Positions 54,501-62,072 of a stretch of 64,000 bases of DNA are shown here, piece after piece (the stretch's first letter is position 1; each line of letters starts with the position of its first letter). The stretch is from positions 1 through 64,000 of the forward strand of contig SPJV01000215.1 of assembly GCA_006844765.1 (NCBI GenBank), read 5' to 3'. The notes below the pieces were generated by a model. The model searched no databases. It was not told the origin of the DNA and saw nothing but the letters and a program-made list of their open reading frames with translations. The stretch comes from Alphaproteobacteria bacterium. Lineage in GTDB: Bacteria; Pseudomonadota; Alphaproteobacteria; UBA8366; Aestuariispiraceae. The position numbers and the translations under genes were made by a program.

Positions 54501-54762
54501 GGCCATCCCGGGCACGGCTGGTGATTTTCTGAAGCCCTTCCAGCCCTTTCAGGACTTCTTCCTGCTCATTGACGATTTCGCGCTCGATCTCCTCCGGCGC
54601 GGCGCCCAGCCAATAGGTGCGAATGTTGATGATCGGCTTGTTAACATCGGGGGCCAGCTGGATCGGAATCGTGGTCAACGCGACATAGCCGAACATAAGC
54701 GCCATGATCACGGCGGAAACGACAGCTGTCGGGCGCTGGATGGCGGCGCGAATGATATCCAT
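51541..54762 (-). CDS. RND-family efflux permease
   Basis: This 1,073-residue permease has the RND layout: 12 spans with two large periplasmic loops, the start MDIIRAAIQRPTAVV, and conserved AIVVLENIYRH and GIVVNNAILIVHQTLH segments around spans 4 and 10. It belongs to the broad AcrB/HAE1-like superfamily. It is translated 61 bases after the membrane-fusion protein on the same strand. No outer-membrane channel gene is in the window, so it would share one. Confidence 0.92.
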   Translation of the reverse strand: MDIIRAAIQRPTAVVSAVIMALMFGYVALTTIPIQLAPDVNKPIINIRTYWLGAAPEEIEREIVNEQEEVLKGLEGLQKITSRARDGRAEIELELAVGSDMSRALLLTANRLDRVPGYPEEADEPTMDTAGSEDNSIAWFRLRHADGTEPPIHTYGDFAEDIVKSAMESIPGVGQVDVYGGGAKEMQVIVDPIRMAEFNLTVPDVVNRLRDENASISGGKVDEGKRRYIVRTDNDLTTPERISEIVLRTDRDEATGRVARITLGDIANVQFGFKDSTADIRSGGFEAIALSVKREIGANVIEVMQHLRDRRDELNEGVLAANGLKLEQLYDETVYINSAIDLVIQNIWVGGTFAVVILLVFLRSIRATLVVALAIPVSVVASFVAMAALGRSLNVVSLAGIAFAVGMVVDAAIVVLENIYRHRQLGKPAPEAAYLGASQVWGAILVSALTTVMVFIPILIMELEVGQLFRDIAVAISVAVMLSLLVSVTVIPALSRWLLKGKVGDPTKLSPPLPGIDHFGRGFMRTLNWLTGKVVRSRMLAASLVIVITASAGYGTYRLLPDLEYLPEGNRNFVFGVILPPPGYNLETMRGMAERVETVVRPLWRGMDMSTEEREAAMQPDAPPLMETFFFVATNSRTFMGGRTVDPRRIKELIPIMTGPVYREPGTFGFFRQPSIFGRGIGGSRAIEVDIRGPSLETVVDVAQRAAGMIGQSFPRSEGNQMRPLPGLELGAPEVQVIPDPVKLSDNGVSALELGLTVDAFNEGLRVDEITVDGSLMDLTMKGPSSGLTQTQGIENLPVVTSSGTILPANQLAEVRVTAGPTQIRHTELTRTITLQLTPKGDLALGTALEKLKAEVLEPLEASGLPPGVRIGLSGTADKLQETWAEMQLDLLLALVIVYLVMAVLFESFIYPLIIVLSVPLATAGGVIGLAVLNNYSFQALDMLTLLGFVILIGIVVNNAILIVHQTLHHFRQDGMEAAEAILEATRNRVRPIFMSTLTSVFGMAPLVIFPGAGSEIYRGLGSVVVGGLAMSAVLTLAIIPPLLSLFLAALEGNRAKVLTERAAKDPTPNAAE

Positions 54763-54823
54763 TGGTCGATCTCGTTCCTAATTCAGTATCGCTGGATCTA
54801 GTATCACTGTCGGGGTCCGCGCG

Positions 54824-55987
54824 TCAGCCATCCGTCGATTGTTCGGCAGCGCTTTGATTCCCTTGCCCCTCAGGCGCCGCAACAGCCTGGCCGGGGCGCA
54901 GACGTTCATTTCCGCGAATGACGGTCACATCGCCTTCCGACAGACCCGTCTTGACGACAAAGCGATCACCGGTCGCAACGCCCAAGGTCACTGGCTTCGG
55001 CATGGCCTTGCCATCAACCACCAGATAGACGCTGTCGCCGCCGCTGCGGGACAGGATCGCATCCTTGTGGACCGTCAACACATCGCGGGCTTCACCGACC
55101 GGAATCAAGACGCTGACCGTCTGGCCGGCCGCCAGTCCCGCGCCTTTCCCCATTGTCGCTTCATCGATCGCCGGGATGAACCGCACCTGCCGTGTCCGGG
55201 TCAGGGCGTTTTCTTCCGGCACCAAGGCGCGGACAACGGCATCAAGGCGCTGCGTGTCGCTTAAACTCGCCTGAATACTGCGGCCCGGGGTCAGCCCCCC
55301 CAGCCGGTTCGAGGGCACATCCGCTTCGATCTCAAGGTCCCGGTCATTGACCAGGGCCACCGCCGGATCGCCGACATTCACATAGGCCCCGCGTTCGATA
55401 TAGCGCGTCGTGACGACACCGCTAAACGGCGCCTTTATCACACCAAGGGACAGGTCGATCTCTGCCAGGCGCAGATCGGCGCGTGCCCGGGCGATGGCGG
55501 CATCCGCTTCGCCGATTGAGGCCTTGGCAACGGCGACTTCGCGCCTTTTGTCGTCATAGCGCGCCTTGGAAAAGGCTGCCGAGCCCTTGAGCTTTTCGAG
55601 CCGCGCCATTTCGTCTTCGGCCAATCTCATCACTGCGGTTGCCGTGCGCCGTTCCGCCCCGCGTTCGGCAAGGTCCGCTGCCTTGGAAGCGCGGGTCTGT
55701 TCCAGCCGGTCCAAGGCCAGCCGGGCGACCACATCACCTTCCGCCACACGGTCGCCAACATCGACCAGCACTTCAGCGACCGGACCACGGGTCAGGGCGG
55801 CGACAACACCGGATTGCCGCGCGATCAGCCGGCCGAGCACGGGAAAGGTCTGTGACAAGGGCTCGACCCGCACAGTATCGACCTCCACCGGGGACGGTCC
55901 CCCTTGCGCCATGGCGCCAGAGATGCCCGATAGTGCCAGAGTGGCTAAGGCGCCACAGATCAGCTTACGAAAATTACCGAACGTCAT
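54824..55987 (-). CDS. RND periplasmic adaptor (membrane fusion protein)
   Basis: From ATG 55987 this 387-residue protein has a Sec signal peptide (ending SGAMAQ), a lipoyl half-motif (GRLIARQSGVVAALTRGPVAE), a long coiled-coil hairpin (about residues 100-160) and beta-barrel segments. It links the permease to an outer-membrane channel. A longer frame to 56119 is non-conserved. It is the first gene of the pump operon. Confidence 0.92.
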   Translation of the reverse strand: MTFGNFRKLICGALATLALSGISGAMAQGGPSPVEVDTVRVEPLSQTFPVLGRLIARQSGVVAALTRGPVAEVLVDVGDRVAEGDVVARLALDRLEQTRASKAADLAERGAERRTATAVMRLAEDEMARLEKLKGSAAFSKARYDDKRREVAVAKASIGEADAAIARARADLRLAEIDLSLGVIKAPFSGVVTTRYIERGAYVNVGDPAVALVNDRDLEIEADVPSNRLGGLTPGRSIQASLSDTQRLDAVVRALVPEENALTRTRQVRFIPAIDEATMGKGAGLAAGQTVSVLIPVGEARDVLTVHKDAILSRSGGDSVYLVVDGKAMPKPVTLGVATGDRFVVKTGLSEGDVTVIRGNERLRPGQAVAAPEGQGNQSAAEQSTDG

Positions 55988-56145
55988 ACCGTTTCCCCAC
56001 ACATAACGCGGGCCATCGTACCGCGTTTCCGGCGTATCCAAACGCCTAAACCGTAAAAAATGGTGCTTTTGCCGCGGATTTCGAGCCCTATGCCCGACGA
56101 CATGCGGCTGGACCGCCATTTTGCCGGCAAACTATTTGCTGATAA

Positions 56146-57078
56146 CTAAAGATCTTTGCCGAGCGCCTGAACATGGGTGGCGACCGACCGGCCCAAGGCT
56201 GACAGGTTATAACCGCCTTCCAGCGTAGAAACCACCCGTCCGCCGCAGCAATCTTCCGCAACCGCGATCAGCGCCTCGGTCGCCCAACCATAGTCGTCTT
56301 CCGTCAACATCATCTGCGCCAGCGGATCTTCGCCATGCGCATCGAAACCGGCGGAAATCAAGATAAGGTCGGGGTCGAAGCGGCGCAGCGCCGGCAGGAT
56401 GCGATCTTCCATTGCGGCGGTGAAGGCATCACTACCGGCAAAGGGCTCCAGTGGGGCATTAACGATATTTCCCGCGACCCCCGCTTCATGCAGCCGCCCT
56501 GTCCCGGGGTAGAGGGGTGATTGATGGGTTGAGGCGAACATCAGGCTTGCGTTCTTTTCAAACATCGCCTGAGTGCCATTGCCGTGATGGACGTCGAAAT
56601 CCATGACAGCGACCCGCTCTGCGCCATGGACCCGTTGGGCATGAACCGCCCCGATGGCGACATTATTGAAGATGCAGAACCCCATCGCCTGATCCGGCTC
56701 CGCATGGTGGCCGGGCGGTCGCACGGCGCAGAAGGCCCGCTTTGCCTCTCCCGACATCACGGCATCGACTGCGGCGACGACGCCACCCGCTGCCCGCAGG
56801 CTTGCTTCCTTAGAGCCCGGATTGACCGCAGTATCGGCATCAAGCCGGACGGAGCCTTCCTCCGGAAAGGCGGCCATAACGGCGCGGACATAATCCGGAT
56901 CATGGACATATTCGATCAGCAGCGGATCGATCATCGGGGCTTCCCGCCGGTCCAGGCCATCAAATTCAGGCGCTGACAAAGCCTCCGCAATCGCCCGCAA
57001 GCGGCCCGGGCTCTCCGGATGGCCCAGGGCAACTTCATGTTCCATACAGGCAGCATGGCTGAACAACAGGACCGACAT
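56146..57078 (-). CDS. Class II histone deacetylase-like amidohydrolase
   Basis: This 310-residue arginase/deacetylase-fold protein has RPPGHHAEPDQAMGFCIFNN, zinc ligands in DFDVHHGNGTQ and SAGFDAHGEDP, and the GGYNL loop. Bacterial members deacetylate polyamines or other small acetamides, and occasionally proteins. ATG 57078 is chosen because AAGGAA lies 8 bases upstream; the ATG at 57099 has no ribosome site. It is divergent from xseB and stands alone. Confidence 0.9.
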   Translation of the reverse strand: MSVLLFSHAACMEHEVALGHPESPGRLRAIAEALSAPEFDGLDRREAPMIDPLLIEYVHDPDYVRAVMAAFPEEGSVRLDADTAVNPGSKEASLRAAGGVVAAVDAVMSGEAKRAFCAVRPPGHHAEPDQAMGFCIFNNVAIGAVHAQRVHGAERVAVMDFDVHHGNGTQAMFEKNASLMFASTHQSPLYPGTGRLHEAGVAGNIVNAPLEPFAGSDAFTAAMEDRILPALRRFDPDLILISAGFDAHGEDPLAQMMLTEDDYGWATEALIAVAEDCCGGRVVSTLEGGYNLSALGRSVATHVQALGKDL

Positions 57079-57213
57079 GCGGAAACTTCCTTTAATCATT
57101 GTCAAAAACCCGCCGCATTCTGGACGCGTCTGCCCCCTCGTTGCAAGATAGTCCCGTTGCAACATCATCCGGCGCAGATCATAACGGATCAAACAAACTT
57201 GGAAGGGTGAGTG

Positions 57214-57456
57214 ATGAGCGAACAGTCCGATATCGGCAGCTTGAGTTTCGAAGCGGCGTTGAAGGAACTTGAAGAAATCGTCCGCCGCCTGGAAGGGGCT
57301 GACAGTACGCTCGACGATGCAATCTCGATCTATGAGCGCGGCGTTGCCCTGAAGCAGCACTGCGAGGCGAAATTGCGGGAAGCCAAGGCGCGGGTGGAAA
57401 AGATCTCTATTGGACCGGATGGCGCCGCGCAGGCGGAACCGGCCGATCTGGATTGA
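57214..57456 (+). CDS. xseB: Exodeoxyribonuclease VII small subunit
   Basis: This 80-residue protein has the XseB pattern LSFEAALKELEEIVRRLE followed by SLDDAISIYERG-like sequence (TLDDAISIYERGVALKQHCE). It is a helical subunit that binds XseA for degradation of single-stranded DNA. ATG 57214 is used; the adjacent GTG at 57211 is possible. It ends 10 bases before ispA, the standard xseB-ispA-dxs order. Confidence 0.95.
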   Translation: MSEQSDIGSLSFEAALKELEEIVRRLEGADSTLDDAISIYERGVALKQHCEAKLREAKARVEKISIGPDGAAQAEPADLD

Positions 57457-57466
57457 CGCGATAACG

Positions 57467-58354
57467 ATGACCAAAATCAAAAAAGCCCTGGCCGCCACGG
57501 CGGAAGCCGTGGAAGCGGAACTCGACCGACTCTTGGCTCAGGATGGCGCGCCGGAACGCCGGGTCGTTGAGGCCATGCGGTATGCGACATTGGGCGGCGG
57601 CAAGCGGGTCAGGCCCTTCCTGGTCATGGAAAGTGCAGGTTTATTCGGGGTCGCGACCGGATCAGCCGTCCGGGTCGCGGCGGCGTTGGAAATGGTGCAT
57701 TGCTATTCTCTCGTCCATGATGATCTGCCGGCGATGGATGATGACGATCTTCGACGGGGCAGGCCCACAGTGCATCGGCGCTATGATGAGGCAACGGCGA
57801 TTCTGGCCGGTGATGCACTATTGACCAGTGCCTTTGCCGTGCTGTCCAACGTGAAGACCCACCGGGAACCGGGGGTGCGCTGCGAATTGGTCGAAGCCCT
57901 TTCACAGGCCGCCGGGGCGCATGGCATGGTCGGCGGACAGATGATCGACCTGACAGCAGCACAGCTTGATCTCGACATGGGTGGGGTAACCCGGCTGCAG
58001 CGGTTGAAGACCGGGCGGCTCATCGATTTCGGCTGTCAGGCTGGTGCGATCCTTGGTCGTTCCGACACACAACGACGTGAAGCCCTGCGCGGATACAGCC
58101 ATGATCTGGGCCTCGCCTTCCAGATGATTGATGACATTCTGGATGTTGAAGGAAACCCGGATCTCTTGGGTAAAGCGGTGGCGAAGGATGAAGGCCAGGG
58201 CAAGGCGACCTTTGTATCCCTTATGGGGGTGGATCGTGCACGGGCACAGGCCGAACGGCTCGCCGATCAGGCAATCGATCATCTGGGTTCCTTCGACGAA
58301 CGGGCGGATGGGTTGCGGGCACTTGCCCGTTTCGTGGTGGAGCGCGACCACTAA
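57467..58354 (+). CDS. ispA: Farnesyl/geranyl diphosphate synthase
   Basis: This 295-residue trans-prenyltransferase has the first aspartate-rich motif in HDDLPAMDDDDLRRGRPT and the second in QMIDDILDVEG. It condenses IPP with DMAPP and GPP to make farnesyl diphosphate. The short FARM insertion (DDLPAMDDD) fits bacterial IspA. It is placed between xseB and dxs. Confidence 0.95.
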   Translation: MTKIKKALAATAEAVEAELDRLLAQDGAPERRVVEAMRYATLGGGKRVRPFLVMESAGLFGVATGSAVRVAAALEMVHCYSLVHDDLPAMDDDDLRRGRPTVHRRYDEATAILAGDALLTSAFAVLSNVKTHREPGVRCELVEALSQAAGAHGMVGGQMIDLTAAQLDLDMGGVTRLQRLKTGRLIDFGCQAGAILGRSDTQRREALRGYSHDLGLAFQMIDDILDVEGNPDLLGKAVAKDEGQGKATFVSLMGVDRARAQAERLADQAIDHLGSFDERADGLRALARFVVERDH

Positions 58355-58470
58355 CATCACTGCGGATCGCTGATTCTCGCTGGCTTTCCAGGGTTTGGCG
58401 CGCTAATTCAAGGATGACGGATAGAAACAAAAGAAAAGGTCGCCCAGGCTCCACCCTCCCCGCGATCAAA

Positions 58471-58514
58471 CACCACGATTGGAAACCACCTCCAATCCTT
58501 CCAGTGGCGTGGTG
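58471..58514 (+). promoter_or_regulatory. Structured leader before dxs
   Basis: CACCACG (58471-58477) pairs with CGTGGTG (58508-58514), and ATTGGA (58478-58483) with TCCAAT (58491-58496) inside it. The loop CCAC (58486-58489) can also pair with GTGG (58504-58507). It lies 66 bases before the dxs GTG. TPP-riboswitch signatures are not present. Confidence 0.4.
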
Positions 58515-58579
58515 ATCCGGCGGGATGATGATGAGACTGGTGTTAATGGACCGATAGGCCCTAAGGATCGGATAAGATC

Positions 58580-60499
58580 GTGAATGCGGATACCCCCCTG
58601 CTGGATAGCCTGAAGGACATGGCGGCGTTGCGGGCCGTGCCGGAAGCTCAGCTCACCCAGCTTGCCGATGAACTACGCCGGGACACGATCCATGCGGTCT
58701 CCAAGACTGGTGGGCATCTGGGGGCCGGACTTGGCGTCGTCGAGCTGACACTGGCTTTGCATTACATCTTCGACACCCCGCATGACCGGTTGATCTGGGA
58801 TGTCGGGCATCAATGCTATCCGCACAAGATCCTGACCGGGCGGCGCGATCGCATGGGGACCCTGCGTCAGGGTGGCGGTCTCAGCGGATTTACCAAGCGC
58901 ACGGAAAGTGAGTTTGATCCCTTCGGTGCGGCGCATAGTTCAACCTCCATTTCTGCCGGCCTCGGCATGTCGGTGGCGTCCGAGCTGGCGGGGGAAAAGC
59001 GCAATGTCGTTGCGGTGATCGGCGATGGCTCGATCTCAGCCGGCATGGCGTATGAGGCGATGAACAATGCCGGTGCGTTGGGGTCTCGGCTGATTGTCAT
59101 TCTGAACGACAATGACATGTCCATTGCACCGCCCGTCGGCGCGATGAGTGCCTATCTCTCGCGGTTGCTGTCGTCCAAGTCCTATATGTCCCTGCGGGAT
59201 GTCGGTAAGACGATTGTTGAGAAGTTTCCGCGCCCGCTGGAGCGCGCGGTGGAGAAGTGGGAGGAATATGCCCGTGGTTTCGTCACCGGCGGCACTTTGT
59301 TTGAGGAGCTCGGCTTCTATTATGTCGGTCCGGTAGACGGCCATAACCTGGATCACCTGCTGCCGGTCTTGAAGAATGTGCGCGATGCGAAGGATCCGGG
59401 CCCAGTTCTGATCCATGTCGTCACCCAGAAGGGCAAGGGCTACGCGCCTGCCGAGGCATCGGATGACAAATACCATGGTGTATCCAAGTTTGATGTTGTC
59501 ACCGGAACCCAGGTAAAGGCGAAGCCGAATGCGCCTTCCTATACAAAAGTCTTTGGACAGACCCTGTCGAAGCTTGCGGAAACGGATGACAAAATCGTCG
59601 CGGTGACAGCGGCGATGCCATCAGGAACAGGGATCAATATCTTTGAGGATGCCCATCCCGACCGGACTTTCGATGTCGGGATTGCCGAACAACATGCGGT
59701 GACCTTTGCCGCCGGCATGGCGACAGAAGGCTATAAGCCCTTCGCCGCGATCTATTCGACCTTCCTGCAGCGCGCTTATGATCAAGTCGTGCATGACGTG
59801 GCAATCCAATCCCTGCCCGTGCGCTTTGCCATCGACAGGGCGGGCTATGTCGGTGCGGATGGGCAAACCCATTGCGGTGCCTTTGATGTCGCCTTTTTGG
59901 GATGCCTGCCGGGCATGGTGGTGATGGCGGCAGCTGATGAGGCAGAGTTGGTGCATATGACCGCGACCGCTGCCGCGATTGACGACCGCCCCTCAGCCTT
60001 CCGCTATCCACGCGGAGAGGGCGTGGGCATCGACATGCCGGAAACGCCGCAGGTCCTGGAAATCGGGAAAGGCCGCATCCTGCGGGAGGGAACGGCGGTG
60101 GCGATTCTATCGCTGGGCTCCCGCCTTACCGATGCGCTGAAGGCTGCAGAAGAGCTTGCCGCGATGGGGCTTAGCGCGACAGTCGCAGATGCCCGCTTTG
60201 CCAAGCCGCTGGACGAAGACCTCGTCGCGCAATTGGCCCGGAACCATGAGGTTCTGATCACGATTGAAGAAGGCTCTATCGGCGGTTTTTCCAGCTATGT
60301 CCTGGATTACCTCGCCCGCAACGATCTTGTTCAAGGGGTGAAGGTCAGACCCATGGTGATGCCGGATCTCTTCCTGGATCAGGACAAGCCGGACATACAG
60401 GTCTCCCAAGCCGGGCTGGCTGCTTCCGACATCGTGGGAACAGCTCTTGCCGCCCTTGGCGTGGACGCGACCAGCCGCGAAGGCTCGGCCAGCGCTTAA
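58580..60499 (+). CDS. dxs: 1-deoxy-D-xylulose-5-phosphate synthase
   Basis: This 639-residue thiamine-diphosphate enzyme has the TPP motif [18 protein letters not shown], the pyrimidine domain [12 protein letters not shown] and [18 protein letters not shown]. It makes DXP from pyruvate and glyceraldehyde-3-phosphate, the first step of the MEP isoprenoid pathway. It starts at GTG 58580 (MNADTPLLD). A 225-base gap with a folded leader separates it from ispA. Confidence 0.96.
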   Translation: MNADTPLLDSLKDMAALRAVPEAQLTQLADELRRDTIHAVSKTGGHLGAGLGVVELTLALHYIFDTPHDRLIWDVGHQCYPHKILTGRRDRMGTLRQGGGLSGFTKRTESEFDPFGAAHSSTSISAGLGMSVASELAGEKRNVVAVIGDGSISAGMAYEAMNNAGALGSRLIVILNDNDMSIAPPVGAMSAYLSRLLSSKSYMSLRDVGKTIVEKFPRPLERAVEKWEEYARGFVTGGTLFEELGFYYVGPVDGHNLDHLLPVLKNVRDAKDPGPVLIHVVTQKGKGYAPAEASDDKYHGVSKFDVVTGTQVKAKPNAPSYTKVFGQTLSKLAETDDKIVAVTAAMPSGTGINIFEDAHPDRTFDVGIAEQHAVTFAAGMATEGYKPFAAIYSTFLQRAYDQVVHDVAIQSLPVRFAIDRAGYVGADGQTHCGAFDVAFLGCLPGMVVMAAADEAELVHMTATAAAIDDRPSAFRYPRGEGVGIDMPETPQVLEIGKGRILREGTAVAILSLGSRLTDALKAAEELAAMGLSATVADARFAKPLDEDLVAQLARNHEVLITIEEGSIGGFSSYVLDYLARNDLVQGVKVRPMVMPDLFLDQDKPDIQVSQAGLAASDIVGTALAALGVDATSREGSASA

Positions 60500-60669
60500 G
60501 ACCGGCGCCAAACTACTTTTAAAACAATGGCATTATAAAACACTAATAAATGTGTATAATATATATTTCACATAAATTATTTGCAGATAAAAAAATACTC
60601 CCTATATTCACCGTTATATGAGCGCGGAGGGATCGGCCCGTCGCGTATAGCGTTGAAACGGGACACGTT
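60500..60669. promoter_or_regulatory. AT-rich promoter region of the cysG operon
   Basis: About 110 bases (60520-60630) are strikingly AT-rich compared with the surroundings. They contain ATGTG-N14-CACAT (60550-60573) and TATAATATATATTT. This is a probable promoter and regulator-binding region for sulfite assimilation; no specific regulator can be named. Confidence 0.45.
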
Positions 60670-61665
60670 ATGGAACTGTTTCCGGCATTCTGGCGACTGA
60701 AGGACCGGCGGGTGATCCTGACGGGAGAAGGGGACGCAGCGCTGAACAAGCTGCGGCTTTTGATCCGCGCTGGTGCCGATGTCGCCGTGTTCGCACCCAC
60801 CCCCGGTGACGCACTGGTCACCGAAGCGGCGACGCTTGGGGCCAAGGTGTTCCGACGTCCGGTTGAAGAAAAAGATGTCGGTCGGGCTGCCTTTGCTGTT
60901 GTCGCGGATGATGGTGAGGCTGATGCCATACGGAATGCTACGCTGCTGCGCGCCGCGCGCCTGCCGGTCAATGCTGTAGATCGCCCGGCGCTTTGTGATT
61001 TTTCTGTCCCGGCGATTGTTGACCGGGGCGCCGTGGTGGTTGCCGTGGCGACGGGCGGGGCCTCTCCGATCCTGGCGCAGAGGGTGCGACAGTCAATTGA
61101 GGCGGTTTTGCCCCGGCGATTGGACGGGCTTGCCCGGTTCGCGCGGGACTTCCGCAACTCGGTCAGCAAGGTCATCACAACCCCGACAGCCCGCCGGCGG
61201 TTTTGGGAGCGTGTGATCGACGGGCCCATTGCCGCCGATGTGCTGGAGGGACGGGAGAGCAAGGCCCGTGAGGCCATGTTGGCGACCTTGAACCATGCCG
61301 ATGCGCAGGAAACCGGGGCAGGCCGCGCGATTGTCGTTGGTATCGGCCCGGGCGATGCGGAACACCTGACGTTAAAGGCGCTGAAAGCAATGCTGATTGC
61401 CGATGTGATCCTGCATGACGGCATCGATATCGACCCTGTCCTCGATTACGCCCGACGCGATGCGCAACGCCTCGTGGTTGATGCCATCGATGGACCCCAA
61501 AGTGCCGCTGACCAAGCCGCCGCCGGTCGTGTCGCGGTTTTGCTGGCACGCGGCGATGGTCGCAATGCCCATGCGCGCCTGACCGAGCTTGGCTGCGCGG
61601 CGGCGCTTGTTCCAGGCATCGGTTCGGATCGCCCATCCCTCGGCCTCGTCATGCGCGCCAGTTAA
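60670..61665 (+). CDS. cysG: Siroheme synthase with truncated methyltransferase domain
   Basis: This 331-residue protein's N-terminal half (about 1-205) is the precorrin-2 dehydrogenase/ferrochelatase module, with a Rossmann start RRVILTGEGDAALNKLRLL and SVPAIVDRGAVVVAVATGGASPIL. Its C-terminal 120 residues begin like uroporphyrinogen-III methyltransferase (IVVGIGPGDAEHLTLKALKAM) and end with ALVPGIGSD, but lack about 130 central residues, including the GDPF region. Thus the methyltransferase is probably inactive and a separate CobA would be needed. It heads the sulfite reductase operon. Confidence 0.85.
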   Translation: MELFPAFWRLKDRRVILTGEGDAALNKLRLLIRAGADVAVFAPTPGDALVTEAATLGAKVFRRPVEEKDVGRAAFAVVADDGEADAIRNATLLRAARLPVNAVDRPALCDFSVPAIVDRGAVVVAVATGGASPILAQRVRQSIEAVLPRRLDGLARFARDFRNSVSKVITTPTARRRFWERVIDGPIAADVLEGRESKAREAMLATLNHADAQETGAGRAIVVGIGPGDAEHLTLKALKAMLIADVILHDGIDIDPVLDYARRDAQRLVVDAIDGPQSAADQAAAGRVAVLLARGDGRNAHARLTELGCAAALVPGIGSDRPSLGLVMRAS

Positions 61666-61678
61666 GCCTCAGGAGTGA

Positions 61679-62071
61679 ATGGAAATGAGTCTGCAAGCCC
61701 TTACCGCCAATCGCCTGTCCAATGGCCGGGTCGTGTTCTTGAAGGAAGATGGCAACTGGACCCTGGACGTGTCTGAAGCCCGCGCCGTCGAGGCAGAGAC
61801 GGATATCGCTGATCTGGAAGGGGCGGGCCGCGATGCGGAAGCCGCACAGCTGGTCACCGGTGCTTATCTGATCGAGGTTGCGCGAACCGCGAACGGCGTT
61901 GCGCCGCTGCGGAACAAGGAACGCATCCGCGCCTTGGGCCCGACGGTCCAGATCACGCTTAACCAGTCGCGGAACAGTGCCGAAAACCCGCCTCTCATTT
62001 CATCGTCCTCCGTGTCTCCCTGTGTATCTCCTTGTGTTTCTCCCACGGACTCCCCACAGAAGGTCGCCTGA
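61679..62071 (+). CDS. DUF2849 family protein
   Basis: This 130-residue protein has the DUF2849 pattern in LTANRLSNGRVVFLKEDGNW. DUF2849 genes recur next to cysI in alphaproteobacteria, and this one lies between cysG and cysI, ending one base before the cysI ATG. The C-terminal tail is three 12-base repeats (62012-62047) encoding VSPC, VSPC and VSPT after a serine stretch. Its function is unknown; a helper role in sulfite reduction is inferred from position. Confidence 0.85.
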   Translation: MEMSLQALTANRLSNGRVVFLKEDGNWTLDVSEARAVEAETDIADLEGAGRDAEAAQLVTGAYLIEVARTANGVAPLRNKERIRALGPTVQITLNQSRNSAENPPLISSSSVSPCVSPCVSPTDSPQKVA

Positions 62072-62072
62072 C

